A stretch of 64,000 nt of DNA from Clostridia bacterium (GCA_029101305.1 JAQXQS010000002.1:1-64000); one strand, 5' to 3'. Shown: positions 17,192 through 27,411, counted from the first letter of the stretch. Notes: generated from the letters alone by a model not told the origin. Made by a program: numbers and translations.

Positions 17192-19447
17192 ATGAAAGAT
17201 TTTGCACAGTGGGAAGGCTTTAATGGCAGCCGTTGGAAAGAACAGATCAATGTTCGCGACTTTATCCGTCACAATTATACCCCTTATGACGGAGACGATT
17301 CCTTCCTGGAGGGCCCGACAGAGGCTACAAACAAATTATGGGGAAAACTGCAGGAACTGCAGAAAAAAGAGCGTGCCAACAATGGTGTGCTTGATATGGA
17401 GACAAAGGTAGTTACCGGTCTTACTGCATATGGTCCTGGATATATCGATGAGGATCTCAAAGACCTTGAGAAAGTAGTTGGTCTTCAGACTGACAAGCCT
17501 CTGAAGCGTGCATTTATGCCATACGGTGGAATTAAAATGGCAGAGCAGGCATGCGAGATGTATGGCTACAAAGTAGATCCGCAGATTCACGACATGTTTA
17601 CAAAATATGAGTTCAAAACACACAATCAGGGTGTATTCGATATTTACACACCAGAAATGAAAAAAGCACGTCACAGCCACATCCTTACCGGACTTCCGGA
17701 TACTTACGGACGTGGACGTATCGTTGGCGATTACAGACGTGTGGCTCTGTATGGTATTGATGCTCTGATCGAAGGCAAAGAGAAAGACTTCGCAGACAGT
17801 GACCGTCAGGGAATGAGACGTTATGATTTCCAGCTTCGTGAGGAAATCGCAGACCAGATCCGTGCTCTTAAGGGAATGAAAGAGATGGCGAAGATCTATG
17901 GTTATGATATTTCACAGCCTGCAAAAAATGCACATGAGCCATTCCAGTGGCTGTACTTCGGATATCTTGCAGCGATCAAGACTCAGAACGGTGCTGCAAT
18001 GAGTGTTGGACGTATCTCCACATTCCTTGATATCTATATTGAAAGAGACCTTAAGAACGGTGTGATCACAGAGAAAGAGGCTCAGGAGCTTGTTGACCAC
18101 ATGGTAATGAAATTCCGTATGGTTAAATTCGCAAGAATCGAGTCCTACAACCAGCTGTTCTCCGGTGACCCGGTATGGGCAACTCTTGAGGTTGCTGGTA
18201 TTGGCGTTGACGGACGTCACATGGTAACAAAGAATGACTACCGTTTCCTTCATACTCTTGAGGATATGGGACCGGCTCCAGAGCCAAACCTTACAGTTCT
18301 GTATTCTTCCAAGTTGCCTGAGAACTTCAAGAAATATGCTGCTAATATTTCTGTTACAACAAGTTCCATCCAGTATGAGAACGATGATGTTATGCGTCCG
18401 GTATGGGGCGATGATTATTCTATCTGCTGCTGTGTATCTGCTACTGAGACAGGTAAGGAAATGCAGTTCTTCGGAGCTCGTGCAAACCTTGCAAAATGCC
18501 TCCTCTATGCGATCAACGGTGGTGTAGATGAGAAGTTAAAGACTCAGGTTGGACCGGAGTACAAACCGATCACTTCTGAGTACCTTGATTATGATGAAGT
18601 AATCCAGAAATATGACCAGATGATGGACTGGCTGGCACATCTGTATGTAGGAACCCTGAACATGATCCACTACATGCATGACAAATATTACTATGAGGCA
18701 GCTGAGATGGCTCTTATCGATACAAAGGTTGAGCGTTCCTTCGCAACTGGTATCGCTGGCTTCTCTCATGTAGTAGACTCCCTGTCTGCTATCAAATATG
18801 CCAAGGTAAAAGCTATCCGTGACGAGGATGGAATCACCACAGACTTCCAGGTTGAGGGTGACTTCCCACGCTATGGTAATGATGATGACAGAGCAGATGA
18901 GATCGCAAGAAACCTGCTTTCCACATTCATGGACAAACTGAAACACATCCATACCTACCGCGATTCCAAGCCAACCACATCCATTCTTACCATTACTTCT
19001 AACGTTGTTTATGGTAAGGCTACAGGAGCCCTTCCGGATGGAAGAAAAGCCGGCGAGCCTCTGGCACCTGGTGCTAACCCATCCTATGGCGCAGAGCAGA
19101 ACGGACTTCTTGCTTCCCTGAACTCTGTTGCAAAGCTTGACTATGAGGATGCACTGGACGGAATTTCCAATACACAGACAATTAATCCGGACGCACTTGG
19201 ACATACTAATGAAGAGCGTACAGATAACCTTGTACATGTACTGGACGGATATTTCAACCAGGGTGCACACCATCTGAATGTAAACGTATTTGGAAAAGAG
19301 AAACTGATCGATGCTATGGAGCATCCGGAAAAAGAGGAGTATGCAAACTTCACAATCCGTGTTTCCGGTTATGCTGTTAAGTTCATCGACCTGACAAGAG
19401 AGCAGCAGCTGGATGTTATTGCCAGAACCTGCCACGACAGAATGTAA
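17192..19447 (+). CDS. pflB: pyruvate formate-lyase (glycyl radical enzyme)
   Basis: 751 residues, full length. The adjacent catalytic cysteines are in [19 protein letters not shown] (near residue 410). The C-terminal glycyl radical loop [19 protein letters not shown] (near residue 728) carries the radical Gly. These are true PFL motifs, not those of diol dehydratase or choline lyase. It cleaves pyruvate with CoA to acetyl-CoA and formate in the cytosol under anoxia. AAAGAGGTAC precedes the ATG. The activase gene follows 31 bases after the stop, and a Rex-box promoter precedes it. Codon use looks like that of a highly expressed gene. Confidence 0.96.
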   Translation: MKDFAQWEGFNGSRWKEQINVRDFIRHNYTPYDGDDSFLEGPTEATNKLWGKLQELQKKERANNGVLDMETKVVTGLTAYGPGYIDEDLKDLEKVVGLQTDKPLKRAFMPYGGIKMAEQACEMYGYKVDPQIHDMFTKYEFKTHNQGVFDIYTPEMKKARHSHILTGLPDTYGRGRIVGDYRRVALYGIDALIEGKEKDFADSDRQGMRRYDFQLREEIADQIRALKGMKEMAKIYGYDISQPAKNAHEPFQWLYFGYLAAIKTQNGAAMSVGRISTFLDIYIERDLKNGVITEKEAQELVDHMVMKFRMVKFARIESYNQLFSGDPVWATLEVAGIGVDGRHMVTKNDYRFLHTLEDMGPAPEPNLTVLYSSKLPENFKKYAANISVTTSSIQYENDDVMRPVWGDDYSICCCVSATETGKEMQFFGARANLAKCLLYAINGGVDEKLKTQVGPEYKPITSEYLDYDEVIQKYDQMMDWLAHLYVGTLNMIHYMHDKYYYEAAEMALIDTKVERSFATGIAGFSHVVDSLSAIKYAKVKAIRDEDGITTDFQVEGDFPRYGNDDDRADEIARNLLSTFMDKLKHIHTYRDSKPTTSILTITSNVVYGKATGALPDGRKAGEPLAPGANPSYGAEQNGLLASLNSVAKLDYEDALDGISNTQTINPDALGHTNEERTDNLVHVLDGYFNQGAHHLNVNVFGKEKLIDAMEHPEKEEYANFTIRVSGYAVKFIDLTREQQLDVIARTCHDRM

Positions 19448-19478
19448 TCATATAATTTATGATGTAAAGGATATAGAA

Positions 19479-20207
19479 ATGTTAAAAGGCTATGTTCATT
19501 CTCTGGAAAGCTTCGGGTCTGTAGACGGACCCGGAGTGAGATATGTGATCTTTCTTTCCGGCTGCGCTATGCGCTGCCAGTTCTGCCACAATCCGGATAC
19601 CTGGAATATGACAGATGGAAAAGAGTACACCACGGATCAGCTTTTGAAGACAGCACTTCGTTTTAAGTCCTACTGGGGAGAAAAAGGCGGAATCACGGTG
19701 AGCGGCGGGGAACCCCTTTTGCAGATGGATTTTCTCACAGAGCTTTTCCGTAAGGCAAAGGAAGCAGGAATCCATACAACACTGGATACCAGCGGGAATC
19801 CTTATACGACCAAGGAGCCCTGGCATTCCAAGTGGCTGGAGCTGATGAAATACACAGACCTTCTGCTTCTGGATATCAAGCAGATCAATGAGCAGGAGCA
19901 TGTGAAGCTTACCGGGCAGGCGAATACCAATATTCTTGCCATGGCCCGTGAGCTTTCTGATATGGGTAAGCCTGTGTGGATCCGTCACGTACTGGTACCG
20001 GGAGGCAGTGACAAGGATGAGTACCTGCACCAGCTGGCAGACTTTATTCATACACTGAAAAACGTTGAGCGCGTGGAAGTACTTCCGTATCATACACTTG
20101 GAATTTTTAAATGGGAGAAGCTGGGAATCCCTTATCCGCTGGAGGGCGTGAAACCTCCGACGCAGGAGAGAATTGATAATGCAAGGCGGATTCTCGGGGC
20201 AATATAA
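19479..20207 (+). CDS. pflA: pyruvate formate-lyase activating enzyme (radical SAM)
   Basis: 242 residues. The radical SAM 4Fe-4S motif GCAMRCQFCHNPDTW lies near residue 26, after SFGSVDGPGVR. TVSGGEPLLQ is the SAM-binding GGE motif. It reduces SAM to a 5'-deoxyadenosyl radical and makes the glycyl radical on PflB. I start it at the ATG at 19479, which gives the usual length; an upstream extension would overlap the end of pflB. There is no strong ribosome binding site (AAAGGATATAG), so translation may be weak or coupled. It is co-transcribed with pflB and closed by a strong terminator. Confidence 0.95.
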   Translation: MLKGYVHSLESFGSVDGPGVRYVIFLSGCAMRCQFCHNPDTWNMTDGKEYTTDQLLKTALRFKSYWGEKGGITVSGGEPLLQMDFLTELFRKAKEAGIHTTLDTSGNPYTTKEPWHSKWLELMKYTDLLLLDIKQINEQEHVKLTGQANTNILAMARELSDMGKPVWIRHVLVPGGSDKDEYLHQLADFIHTLKNVERVEVLPYHTLGIFKWEKLGIPYPLEGVKPPTQERIDNARRILGAI

Positions 20208-20232
20208 GAACGTGAAATAAACTCCTTAAGGG

Positions 20233-20274
20233 GAGGCTGCTGTGAGGCAAATGGCCTTGTGGCAGCCTCTTTTA
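20233..20274 (+). terminator. intrinsic terminator of pflBA
   Basis: The stem GAGGCTGC / GCAGCCTC is followed by TTTT, 26 bases after the pflA stop. Confidence 0.85.
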
Positions 20275-20456
20275 GGTTGGCGGAATTTTTGAGATTATAA
20301 AAGAAAAATAAATTGTAATATAGCGGATATAATGATATGATTATCCGGTAACAGCAATGTTACAGGAAAGCACCTGCGACAGGGTGTGGTTGCCTCCTGA
20401 CTATTACAGATTGGAGTCTTTCGGGGCTCTAGGATGAAAGAAAGGAGGTGCGTGAT

Positions 20457-20573
20457 ATGACAGCTTATGAGATCATCTCAATATTCATAGGTGTACTCAG
20501 TTTACTGATCACCTTTGGTAGCCTGTTAATTGCGATTATTACCTTTCTTGATCGGAAGAACAAGAGGAAATAA
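20457..20573 (+). CDS. putative holin-like toxin peptide (Hol-Tox), type I toxin-antitoxin
   Basis: 38 residues: a short start (MTAYEIISIF), one hydrophobic helix of about 20 residues and a basic tail (LDRKNKRK). This is the build of Hol-Tox/TxpA/BsrG-type membrane toxins of Bacillota. A strong ribosome binding site, AAAGGAGGTG, lies 6 bases before the ATG. The leader can hide it: GCACCT (20370-20375) and CCTCC (20393-20397) are complementary to AGGTGC and GGAGG. A TATAAT at 20328-20333 could be the -10 box. A convergent antisense RNA overlaps its 3' end (20572-20667). Known relatives insert into the membrane and depolarise it when the antitoxin RNA is lost. Confidence 0.78.
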   Translation: MTAYEIISIFIGVLSLLITFGSLLIAIITFLDRKNKRK

Positions 20574-20667
20574 AAAAGCCTATCCTGTCGGCCAACAGGA
20601 TAGGCGGTGGTCGTAAGACCATTTAGCCATGTCGGGCGGCATCCACTTTGGAGTGGGTGCTTTTCCT
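20572..20667 (-). ncRNA. predicted antisense RNA antitoxin of the Hol-Tox peptide
   Basis: On the minus strand a promoter reads TTGAAA (20697-20702), 17 bp, TACATT (20674-20679), giving a start near 20667. About 90 bases on, a perfect 11-bp stem (20578-20588 with 20595-20605) is followed on that strand by six T (20577-20572), a complete intrinsic terminator. The RNA would overlap the 3' untranslated region of the toxin message over its whole length, as RatA does with txpA. Confidence 0.65.
20639..20666 (+). terminator. terminator of the toxin mRNA
   Basis: The 9-bp stem GCATCCACT / AGTGGGTGC with a 4-base loop and TTTT lies 66 bases after the toxin stop. It sets the toxin transcript end just where the antisense RNA starts. 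Confidence 0.7.
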
Positions 20668-20813
20668 ATAACAAATGTACCACACATTTCTTTTGTTTTC
20701 AATAGAAAATTCAAATATGCAGTTCATCTGGCTTTGGTTTAGCCCTGTGTTTATTCTCACCAATTTCAAAATTTTAATACGGAAAATAACAACTGGTTGA
20801 AGAGAAAATTATT

Positions 20814-22772
20814 TTACTGTGTATTTGCTGCAAGAAAAGCGGCAATTTCCTGCAGGAAGCGGCTGCCGTATTTCTGCAGTTTGTTCTGGCCGACGCCGGA
20901 AACGCCAAGCATTTCATCTTCATTCTGAGGAAGTTTTTCGCACATGTCGATCAGGGTTTTGTCTGTGAAGACAATGTAAGGCGGAACGGATTCCTCCCTG
21001 GCAATCTGCAGGCGCAGCTGGCGTAAGGTCTCGAAGAGGTCAGACTTGTGGATGGCAGCTGTGTTATTTGAGTTACCCGAATTGGATGTACCGGAAGAAT
21101 TGCCGACAGAGTTTGTCTGAAAGAAATCTTCACTATAAGGTGATTTATGTCTTCGGGAACCCGAAATTTTCTCTTTTTCTTTAAATTTCTTTACGATAAT
21201 CCTTGAGTCCTTTTGTTGCAATTCTGCAATATTTCCTATCTTGAGAACACTGTATTCTCCTTCTGTCTGAATGACGTAGCCCTCACGCACCATTTGACTG
21301 ATCAGAAGACGGAGATCGTCTTCGGTGCGGTTTTCCAATTGCCCGTAAGAGGTGAAGTCGGTTGCGCTGATCTCTTTCAGACGTGCTTTTTTTGCACCGC
21401 GGAGTGTGCTGATCACCAGGGCCTGGCCGAATCTGCCGCGCATTTCGGAGATACAGTTGATCACCCATTTGGCATCCTTTGTCATGTCTGTTTCAACAAA
21501 TTCCTGATGACAGTTGCCGCAGTTATCGCAAGGTTTCTCAGGCTTTTCCCCGAAGTATTCCAGGATGTAGTTGCGCAGGCAGGAGGTTGTCATACAGTAG
21601 CCCTCCATTAGTTGGAGGCGGCGGAAATCCTGCTGTCGGACCTGTTCAATTTCCTGAAAATCCATACCTTCGAAATCTTTGCTTCCAAGAAGCATTTTGC
21701 TGATCATAACATCCTGTGTGGAAAAAAGAAGAATACATCTGGCTGGTTCGCCGTCACGCCCGGCGCGGCCGGCTTCCTGATAGTAGTTTTCCATGCTCTG
21801 TGGCATGTTATAGTGGATGACAAAGCGAACGTTAGACTTATCAATTCCCATACCAAAGGCATTGGTGGCAATAACGACAGAAGCCCGGTCATAGATGAAA
21901 TCGTCCTGGCTCTTTTTGCGGATGTCGTTGTTCATTCCGGCATGATAGCGGGTGACAGAGACTCCCTGTTTCAACAGCTTTTCATACAAAGTATCTACGT
22001 TTTTTCTGGTGGCGCAGTAGATGATACCACTTTCATTTGCATGCTCTTTTATGTAATTCTGGATGAAGATATCCTTTTGTTTTCCAGTGAGATGTTCCAC
22101 CTGATAATAGAGATTTTCTCTGTCAAAACCAGTGACAACAATGTTTGGATTCTTTAGCTTCAGGATTCTTGAAATGTCATTTTTAACTATTTCAGTAGCG
22201 GTGGCAGTGAAAGCACTTATGATAGGATTTCCTGGAAGCTGCTCCACGAAATCTACGATTTTCAGGTAGCTTGGGCGGAAATCCTGTCCCCATTGGGAGA
22301 TACAGTGGGCTTCATCTACGGTAACCATAGAGATAGGAGTATGTAGTGCAAAATTCAGAAAAGAAGCTGTTTCCAGCCGCTCCGGGGCTACATAGATGAT
22401 CTTATAGACTCCTCTTGCAGCGAAAGAAAGCGCCTTGCTGATCTGCCCTTCAGTAAGGGAAGAATTGATATAAGCGGCGTGGATTCCGGCCTCATTTAAG
22501 GATTTTACCTGATCCTGCATAAGAGAGATCAGAGGTGATATTACCAATGTAATTCCAGGCAAAAGCAGTGCCGGAACCTGATAACAGAGAGATTTACCAG
22601 CGCCTGTAGGCATGATTGCCAAAGCGTCTCTTCCATTTAAAATTGTATCTATGATTTCTTCTTGTCCTTCACGGAAAGAGTCATATCCAAAGTAAGTTTT
22701 TAGAATCTGTGTGGGAGTAACTGGTGGGGGATTAAAGTTGTTTCCTGTCATATTTGAAGTGTTTCCTGTCAA
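20814..22772 (-). CDS. recQ: ATP-dependent DNA helicase RecQ
   Basis: 652 residues. The superfamily 2 helicase core has IMPTGAGKSLCYQ (near residue 55), DEAHC (near 153) and AFGMGIDKSNVRFVIHY (near 308). The RecQ zinc site uses Cys in CLRN and CDNCGNC (near 400), then the RQC winged helix and a C-terminal HRDC domain (about 575-645). It unwinds 3'-to-5' in recombinational repair. The start is TTG at 22772, with AGGAGG 8 bases upstream; an ATG seven codons on has no binding site. The linker near residue 560 is Ser/Asn-rich. The gene stands alone. Confidence 0.95.
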   Translation of the reverse strand: MTGNTSNMTGNNFNPPPVTPTQILKTYFGYDSFREGQEEIIDTILNGRDALAIMPTGAGKSLCYQVPALLLPGITLVISPLISLMQDQVKSLNEAGIHAAYINSSLTEGQISKALSFAARGVYKIIYVAPERLETASFLNFALHTPISMVTVDEAHCISQWGQDFRPSYLKIVDFVEQLPGNPIISAFTATATEIVKNDISRILKLKNPNIVVTGFDRENLYYQVEHLTGKQKDIFIQNYIKEHANESGIIYCATRKNVDTLYEKLLKQGVSVTRYHAGMNNDIRKKSQDDFIYDRASVVIATNAFGMGIDKSNVRFVIHYNMPQSMENYYQEAGRAGRDGEPARCILLFSTQDVMISKMLLGSKDFEGMDFQEIEQVRQQDFRRLQLMEGYCMTTSCLRNYILEYFGEKPEKPCDNCGNCHQEFVETDMTKDAKWVINCISEMRGRFGQALVISTLRGAKKARLKEISATDFTSYGQLENRTEDDLRLLISQMVREGYVIQTEGEYSVLKIGNIAELQQKDSRIIVKKFKEKEKISGSRRHKSPYSEDFFQTNSVGNSSGTSNSGNSNNTAAIHKSDLFETLRQLRLQIAREESVPPYIVFTDKTLIDMCEKLPQNEDEMLGVSGVGQNKLQKYGSRFLQEIAAFLAANTQ

Positions 22773-22894
22773 TTTATTAACCTCCTGAAAGTACGGTTAC
22801 TAGATTAATATAGTGGGCTACGCCGACTGAAATAAGGCAAAATCTCTCGCAAAGTGAGGCATGCAGATTGCTGGAATGATTTTTTTTACACACT

Positions 22895-23443
22895 CTAGTG
22901 TTTTATCATATTCAGCGCGGCTTCCGCCGTTGCGCCTGTAAGCCTGGTAATACTGGAAAATACAGGAATATCCCCATATTTGCGGTTTTCATAAAAGGCG
23001 TAATAGCATCCATATAGAATGTAAGTAAGCATGATGTTAATGTCTGGATTTTCCCGGTATTTGGGATAGGCTCCGAAAACCAGCTCTTTCAAAGCCAGCT
23101 CGATTTTCTGTACCAGGCATTTACTGCGGCTCCCGGAAAAGAGAATCCCGATCAGGGAATCTTTTGCCAGAAATCCCATGAATAATTCATGGGAAAATTC
23201 GGCTGTGTTTTCCAGTACTTTTTCCGGATGGCTTAAATTTTCCATAATAGAAATCACCACTTCTGTTTCCAGAGTATCGGAAAGATGGTAGATGTCCTGG
23301 TAGTGGGCGTAGAAGGTTGATTTGTTGATCTGGGCTTTTTCGCACAGCTCTTTAATAGTGATCCGCTCCAGCTCTTTATGGGAACGGAGCTCAATGAAGG
23401 CGTTTATGATGCTCTGGCGGGTTTTTTCGATTCTGATATCCAT
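22895..23443 (-). CDS. TetR/AcrR-family transcriptional regulator
   Basis: 182 residues. The N-terminal helix-turn-helix (residues 5-50) reads TRQSIINAFIEL, then ITIKELCEKAQINKSTFYAHY, the TetR recognition pattern. The C-terminal ligand domain (TetR_C 7-like) is of unknown specificity. It is divergent from glgB with about 200 bases between, so it could control glgB or only itself. The intergenic stretch contains ttgtcggataaccaacaa-like dyads, but none that I can assign. Confidence 0.85.
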   Translation of the reverse strand: MDIRIEKTRQSIINAFIELRSHKELERITIKELCEKAQINKSTFYAHYQDIYHLSDTLETEVVISIMENLSHPEKVLENTAEFSHELFMGFLAKDSLIGILFSGSRSKCLVQKIELALKELVFGAYPKYRENPDINIMLTYILYGCYYAFYENRKYGDIPVFSSITRLTGATAEAALNMIKH

Positions 23444-23642
23444 ATGGCTAAGTCCTTTTTTATGTAAAGTGCAGTTGTTAGGGAAAACAGGTAATCCAAC
23501 ATATTAGAAAAATTGTCGGATAACCAACTAAAGTTGTTTTTTGTTGGTGGTATTTTTACATATACGCAATTATACTCATTATACAAAGAAAAACAACTAC
23601 TGTCTAATATCTTTTTACAGTGAAAATTGGGGGATGTACTTT

Positions 23643-25424
23643 ATGGATTTTTATAACTTTTACACGGGAAAAGAATTTGAAGCGTATGAGTATCTTGGTG
23701 CCCATGTATGGGCTGGCGGAACCACCTTCCGTACCTTTGCCCCGGCTGCACAGCGGGTATCTGTGATCGGGGAATTCAATGGATGGACAGAAACTCCCAT
23801 GAACCGCGTCCATGATGGGAACTTCTGGGAATGCACGATTGATGGCGTAGGCTCAGACCTGATGTATAAATACAGAATTTACCGTCAGGATGGCTCCTTC
23901 ATAGATCATGCTGATCCATATGCATTTTATAGTGAAATGCGTCCGGGAACCGCATCCAAAACATATGCACTTGGCGGTTACGATTTCGATGACGGCAAAT
24001 GGCTGAAGAACCGGAAAGTAACCTATGACAAGCCCATAAATATTTATGAAATGCATTTTGGCTCCTGGAAAAAAAGAGGAGAGGGACAAGAAGACTGGTA
24101 TACTTATGAAGAACTGGCACCGATCCTTATCGCATATCTGAAAGAGCACGGATATAATTATGTGGAAATCATGCCTCTTTGTGAGTATCCATGTGACGAA
24201 TCCTGGGGGTATCAGGACACCGGATATTTCAGCCCTACTTCCCGCTATGGGAAGCCAGAAGAACTGAAAGCATTTGTAGACCAGTGTCATCAGGCTGGAA
24301 TCGGAGTGATTCTGGACTTTGTCCCGGTACATTTTGCAGTGAATGATTATGCACTTGCCGAGTACGACGGAACTGCTCTTTATGAATATCCCAATATGGC
24401 AGTTGGTCGTAATGAGTGGGGCAGCTGCAACTTTATGCATTCCAGAGGGGAAGTGTGCAGCTTCTTACAGTCATCTGCTTATTACTGGATGAAGGAATTT
24501 CACTTTGATGGTCTTCGAATGGATGCAGTTGGAAATCTGATCTACTGGCAGGGAGATGCCAGCCGTGGGGAGAATCTGGCTGCGCTGAAATTTATCCGTA
24601 CCATGAATCAGGGCTTGAAAGAGCGGATTCCGGATTGTCTTCTTTTTGCAGAGGATTCAACTCCCTATCAGGGAGTAACCAGACCTGTGTGGGAAGGGGG
24701 ACTTGGCTTTGATTACAAATGGGATCTTGGATGGATGCATGATACATTATCCTATTTCCAGGCAGATGCAAATGAGAGAAGGGAAAAGTACCATAAGCTG
24801 ACTTTTTCCATGATGTACTTCTATAATGAGCGCTATATCCTGCCTTTGTCCCATGATGAGGTTGTTCATGGAAAAGCGACGATCGCCCAGAAGATGAATG
24901 GTGGTTATGATGGGAAATTCCCACAGGCAAGGGCTTTCTACATGTATATGTATGCACATCCCGGTGCCAAGCTGAATTTCATGGGAAATGAACTTGCCCA
25001 GCTGAAAGAGTGGTGCGAAAAGGATGAGCTTGACTGGATCCTGCTGAAATTCCCTATCCATGAGGCCTTTCATAAATTTATGGCAGATCTGAATAAGTGC
25101 TATCTGAAGAATAATGCATTTTATCAGAGAGATATTGATCAGGGAGGGTTCTGCTGGGTAGACTGTCATCAGGAGCAGAAGTGCCTGTATCTGTTTGAGC
25201 GAATCAGTGGAGACCAGAAAATCCTGGCAGTATTTAATTTCTCTGATGAAATTCAGGAATATACTTTGGAAAGAGATTATGCTGGATATGAGCTTCTTCT
25301 CGCAAGTGACATGGTAAAATATGGCGGTAAAAAGCGTTACACCAAGAAGGAAAAGATGATTACAGGCGGCAAGGCTGTATTCAAAATGGGACCGTTCTGT
25401 GCGAGATATTATCTCGTAAAATAA
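23643..25424 (+). CDS. glgB: 1,4-alpha-glucan branching enzyme
   Basis: 593 residues. An N-terminal CBM48-like domain (VWAGGTTFRTFAPAAQRVSVIGEFNGW) precedes a GH13 barrel with the nucleophile in FDGLRMDAVGN, the acid/base in LFAEDST and the third carboxylate in LSHDEVVHGK. It introduces alpha-1,6 branches into glycogen. The start is the ATG at 23643 (GGGGGAT 9 bases upstream); an in-frame extension to 23541 has no binding site. It is shorter than E. coli GlgB because it lacks the extra N1 domain. It stands apart from other glycogen genes here and ends at a large hairpin. Confidence 0.92.
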   Translation: MDFYNFYTGKEFEAYEYLGAHVWAGGTTFRTFAPAAQRVSVIGEFNGWTETPMNRVHDGNFWECTIDGVGSDLMYKYRIYRQDGSFIDHADPYAFYSEMRPGTASKTYALGGYDFDDGKWLKNRKVTYDKPINIYEMHFGSWKKRGEGQEDWYTYEELAPILIAYLKEHGYNYVEIMPLCEYPCDESWGYQDTGYFSPTSRYGKPEELKAFVDQCHQAGIGVILDFVPVHFAVNDYALAEYDGTALYEYPNMAVGRNEWGSCNFMHSRGEVCSFLQSSAYYWMKEFHFDGLRMDAVGNLIYWQGDASRGENLAALKFIRTMNQGLKERIPDCLLFAEDSTPYQGVTRPVWEGGLGFDYKWDLGWMHDTLSYFQADANERREKYHKLTFSMMYFYNERYILPLSHDEVVHGKATIAQKMNGGYDGKFPQARAFYMYMYAHPGAKLNFMGNELAQLKEWCEKDELDWILLKFPIHEAFHKFMADLNKCYLKNNAFYQRDIDQGGFCWVDCHQEQKCLYLFERISGDQKILAVFNFSDEIQEYTLERDYAGYELLLASDMVKYGGKKRYTKKEKMITGGKAVFKMGPFCARYYLVK

Positions 25425-25506
25425 TAGGATGCTATAACCTGCCCAATATGAAAACTTAGCGCTTTATGCAATGAATCGGCGGATTTTGAATATTAGGAAA
25501 AGTAAA

Positions 25507-25581
25507 AAGACCTGCACTCAGATAAAACACTATTATTATGTAAGAATATAATATAGTGGATTTATCTGAAGTACAGGTCTT
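25507..25581. terminator. large bidirectional terminator/inverted repeat
   Basis: A 75-base inverted repeat has arms AAGACCTG…CAGATAAA and TTTATCTG…CAGGTCTT, with an AT-rich inner stem (CACTATTATTA / ATAATATAGTG). It lies between convergent glgB and the DtxR-like gene. A second smaller dyad (ACAATTC / GAATTGT, near 25610-25638) follows. The whole 238-base gap is otherwise empty. Confidence 0.65.
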
Positions 25582-25662
25582 AATCATTGCTACGGTTTAC
25601 GCTCTTCACAACAATTCATCGCACGGTGTATGAGAATTGTGTGTTCTTAGAAAATATATAAC

Positions 25663-26031
25663 TTATTTACCAGGAGCAAGATGCTTCTTGATAGCTTCAA
25701 AACTCTCAGGGCTGATCACATGCTCGATACGGCATGCATCAGAGGTAGCAGTCTCCGGGTTAACGCCCAGGCTGATCAGCCAGGATGATAAAAATTCATG
25801 TCGCTCGTAAATCATATCTGCGATCTTCTGACCGGATTCGGTAAGATAAATATATCCCTCAGGAGTAACGGTGATATGGTTCTTCTCACGAAGATTCTTC
25901 ATGGCAACACTGACACTTGATTTCTTAAAGCCAAGTTCATCCGCAATATCAACGGAACGAACAACAGGTTTCTTTTTGCTGAGGACGAGAATGGTTTCCA
26001 GATAGTTCTCAGCGGATTCATTTGATTTCAC
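25663..26031 (-). CDS. DtxR/MntR-family metal-dependent repressor
   Basis: 122 residues. A winged helix (VRSVDIADELGFKKSSVSVAMKNL, residues 23-46) is followed by the metal-binding dimer domain. The metal-site segment CRIEHVISPES has the Cys-x2-Glu-His order of DtxR, where MntR has a Glu instead of Cys; this hints at iron sensing, not manganese. The third SH3-like domain is absent, as in many Bacillota members. The GTG start at 26031 has GAGGTGA upstream. It lies downstream of a MATE gene on the same strand (81 bases between), so they may share a transcript. Confidence 0.85.
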   Translation of the reverse strand: MKSNESAENYLETILVLSKKKPVVRSVDIADELGFKKSSVSVAMKNLREKNHITVTPEGYIYLTESGQKIADMIYERHEFLSSWLISLGVNPETATSDACRIEHVISPESFEAIKKHLAPGK

Positions 26032-26112
26032 GATAGATCACCTCAATTTCCAGCTTGTGCATCTGTACAAGTATAATACTTATAGATTACCATAGTTTAG
26101 GGATTTGGGCAA

Positions 26113-27411
26113 TTATTTTTTGAAAATTCGGTGATGGTTAAATTTTGCAAGAAAAAGAATCACAAGAAATGTGATTATTTCCGAGCTCAAAAACGATCCC
26201 CAGACACCGTTTAATCCCAGAATCTTTGAGAGCACCACAGCGCTGATTGCGATTGCGATAAAGCCTCGCATAAGTGATCCGATGATGGCTGGGAGGGGAC
26301 TGACTGTGGCGGAAAAATAAGCTACCAGCATAATGTTGATACCGGCGAAAAGGAATCCAAGGAAGTAAATCTGCAGACCAGTATGGGCGTAATTTAAAAG
26401 CTGTAAATTGTTTTCCTTGTTGAAAATTCCAATAAAAGTATCTGTAAATCCAAAGGAAAGTGCCACAGTAACCAGTTCAAGCACCAGGCAGCAAAGAATA
26501 CTCCACTTCAAAAGTTTTCTTACATTTTCTGTTTTTCTCATGCCATAATTCTGACTGATCAGAGGCTGTGCTCCTTGTGCAAGCCCATTGAAGATGGACA
26601 TGGCAACAAGGGAAAGATTGGCAATTACCCCATAAGCTGCAACACCTACATTTCCTGCAATATCAAGAATCAGCATGTTAAAGATAATGGTGGTGATCGC
26701 GGAAGAAAGCTCGCCAACAAAGGCTGAAATTCCAAGCTGGCAGCAGGAAAGAATGTGTCGGAAGGAAGGTGTTTCCCAGTGAAATCCTACCTGATTTTTG
26801 CTGCTGTGAAAGTGGGTAGTGCAGACGAGCATAGTAATGGCTGGGCTGACAGCAGTGGCAAGTGCGGCACCGGAAAGCCCAAGTCCCATCGGAAACATGA
26901 AAATGTAATCGAACACAATGTTGAACAGACTTCCGGAGATTGCACCAGCCATCGCACGGGATGCAGCCTGATCATTTCTTGCAAATGCAGTGAAAGTGTA
27001 ATTGGTCATAAAAAATGGGGTTGCGATCAGCATAATGCGAAGATAATTTTTGCCAAGCTCCGTCAAATGCTGGTTAGCGCCAAGGAGCCCGAGGAATTTT
27101 TCCGGGAGAAAAATTCCTGTCAGGATAAAAGGAACACTGCAGAGCAAGGTCCAGAAAATGGACTGGGTAAAGTAAAAGCTTGTGTTTTTCTGCTGAGCCT
27201 TGTCGATGGAATATCTGGTGGCAGAACCAATTCCAATCATGGCACCGATGGCATATACAAGTCCGTAAACTGGCAGAATCAGATTCAGAACTGCAAGCCC
27301 GTCTGCTCCTGAGTGGACAGAAATAAAAAAAGTATCCGCCAGGATATACACGGAAATGCCGATCATTCCAGCAATGCTTTGAATAGTATAGTGAAAAAAT
27401 TGTTTGCGCAT
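26113..27411 (-). CDS. MATE-family multidrug/toxin efflux transporter
   Basis: 432 residues with 12 hydrophobic segments in two related halves. The opening IQSIAGMIGISVYILADTFFIS and later RNDQAASRAMAGAISGSLFNIVFDYIFMF are MATE/NorM signatures. It probably exports cationic compounds using a sodium or proton gradient. AGGAG lies 10 bases before the ATG. It is upstream of the DtxR-like gene on the same strand. Confidence 0.88.
   Translation of the reverse strand: MRKQFFHYTIQSIAGMIGISVYILADTFFISVHSGADGLAVLNLILPVYGLVYAIGAMIGIGSATRYSIDKAQQKNTSFYFTQSIFWTLLCSVPFILTGIFLPEKFLGLLGANQHLTELGKNYLRIMLIATPFFMTNYTFTAFARNDQAASRAMAGAISGSLFNIVFDYIFMFPMGLGLSGAALATAVSPAITMLVCTTHFHSSKNQVGFHWETPSFRHILSCCQLGISAFVGELSSAITTIIFNMLILDIAGNVGVAAYGVIANLSLVAMSIFNGLAQGAQPLISQNYGMRKTENVRKLLKWSILCCLVLELVTVALSFGFTDTFIGIFNKENNLQLLNYAHTGLQIYFLGFLFAGINIMLVAYFSATVSPLPAIIGSLMRGFIAIAISAVVLSKILGLNGVWGSFLSSEIITFLVILFLAKFNHHRIFKK

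Noticed and set aside
18536..19435. 300-codon antisense ORF within pflB
   Set aside because: Shadow of a highly expressed gene with strong codon bias; Cys/Ser/Ile-rich and without start signals.
25507..25581. Insertion-sequence remnant or CRISPR-like repeat
   Set aside because: A single inverted repeat between convergent genes is explained more simply as a bidirectional terminator.
26755..27312. 185-codon plus-strand ORF opposite the MATE gene
   Set aside because: Antisense shadow of membrane helices; no ribosome binding site or recognisable domain.
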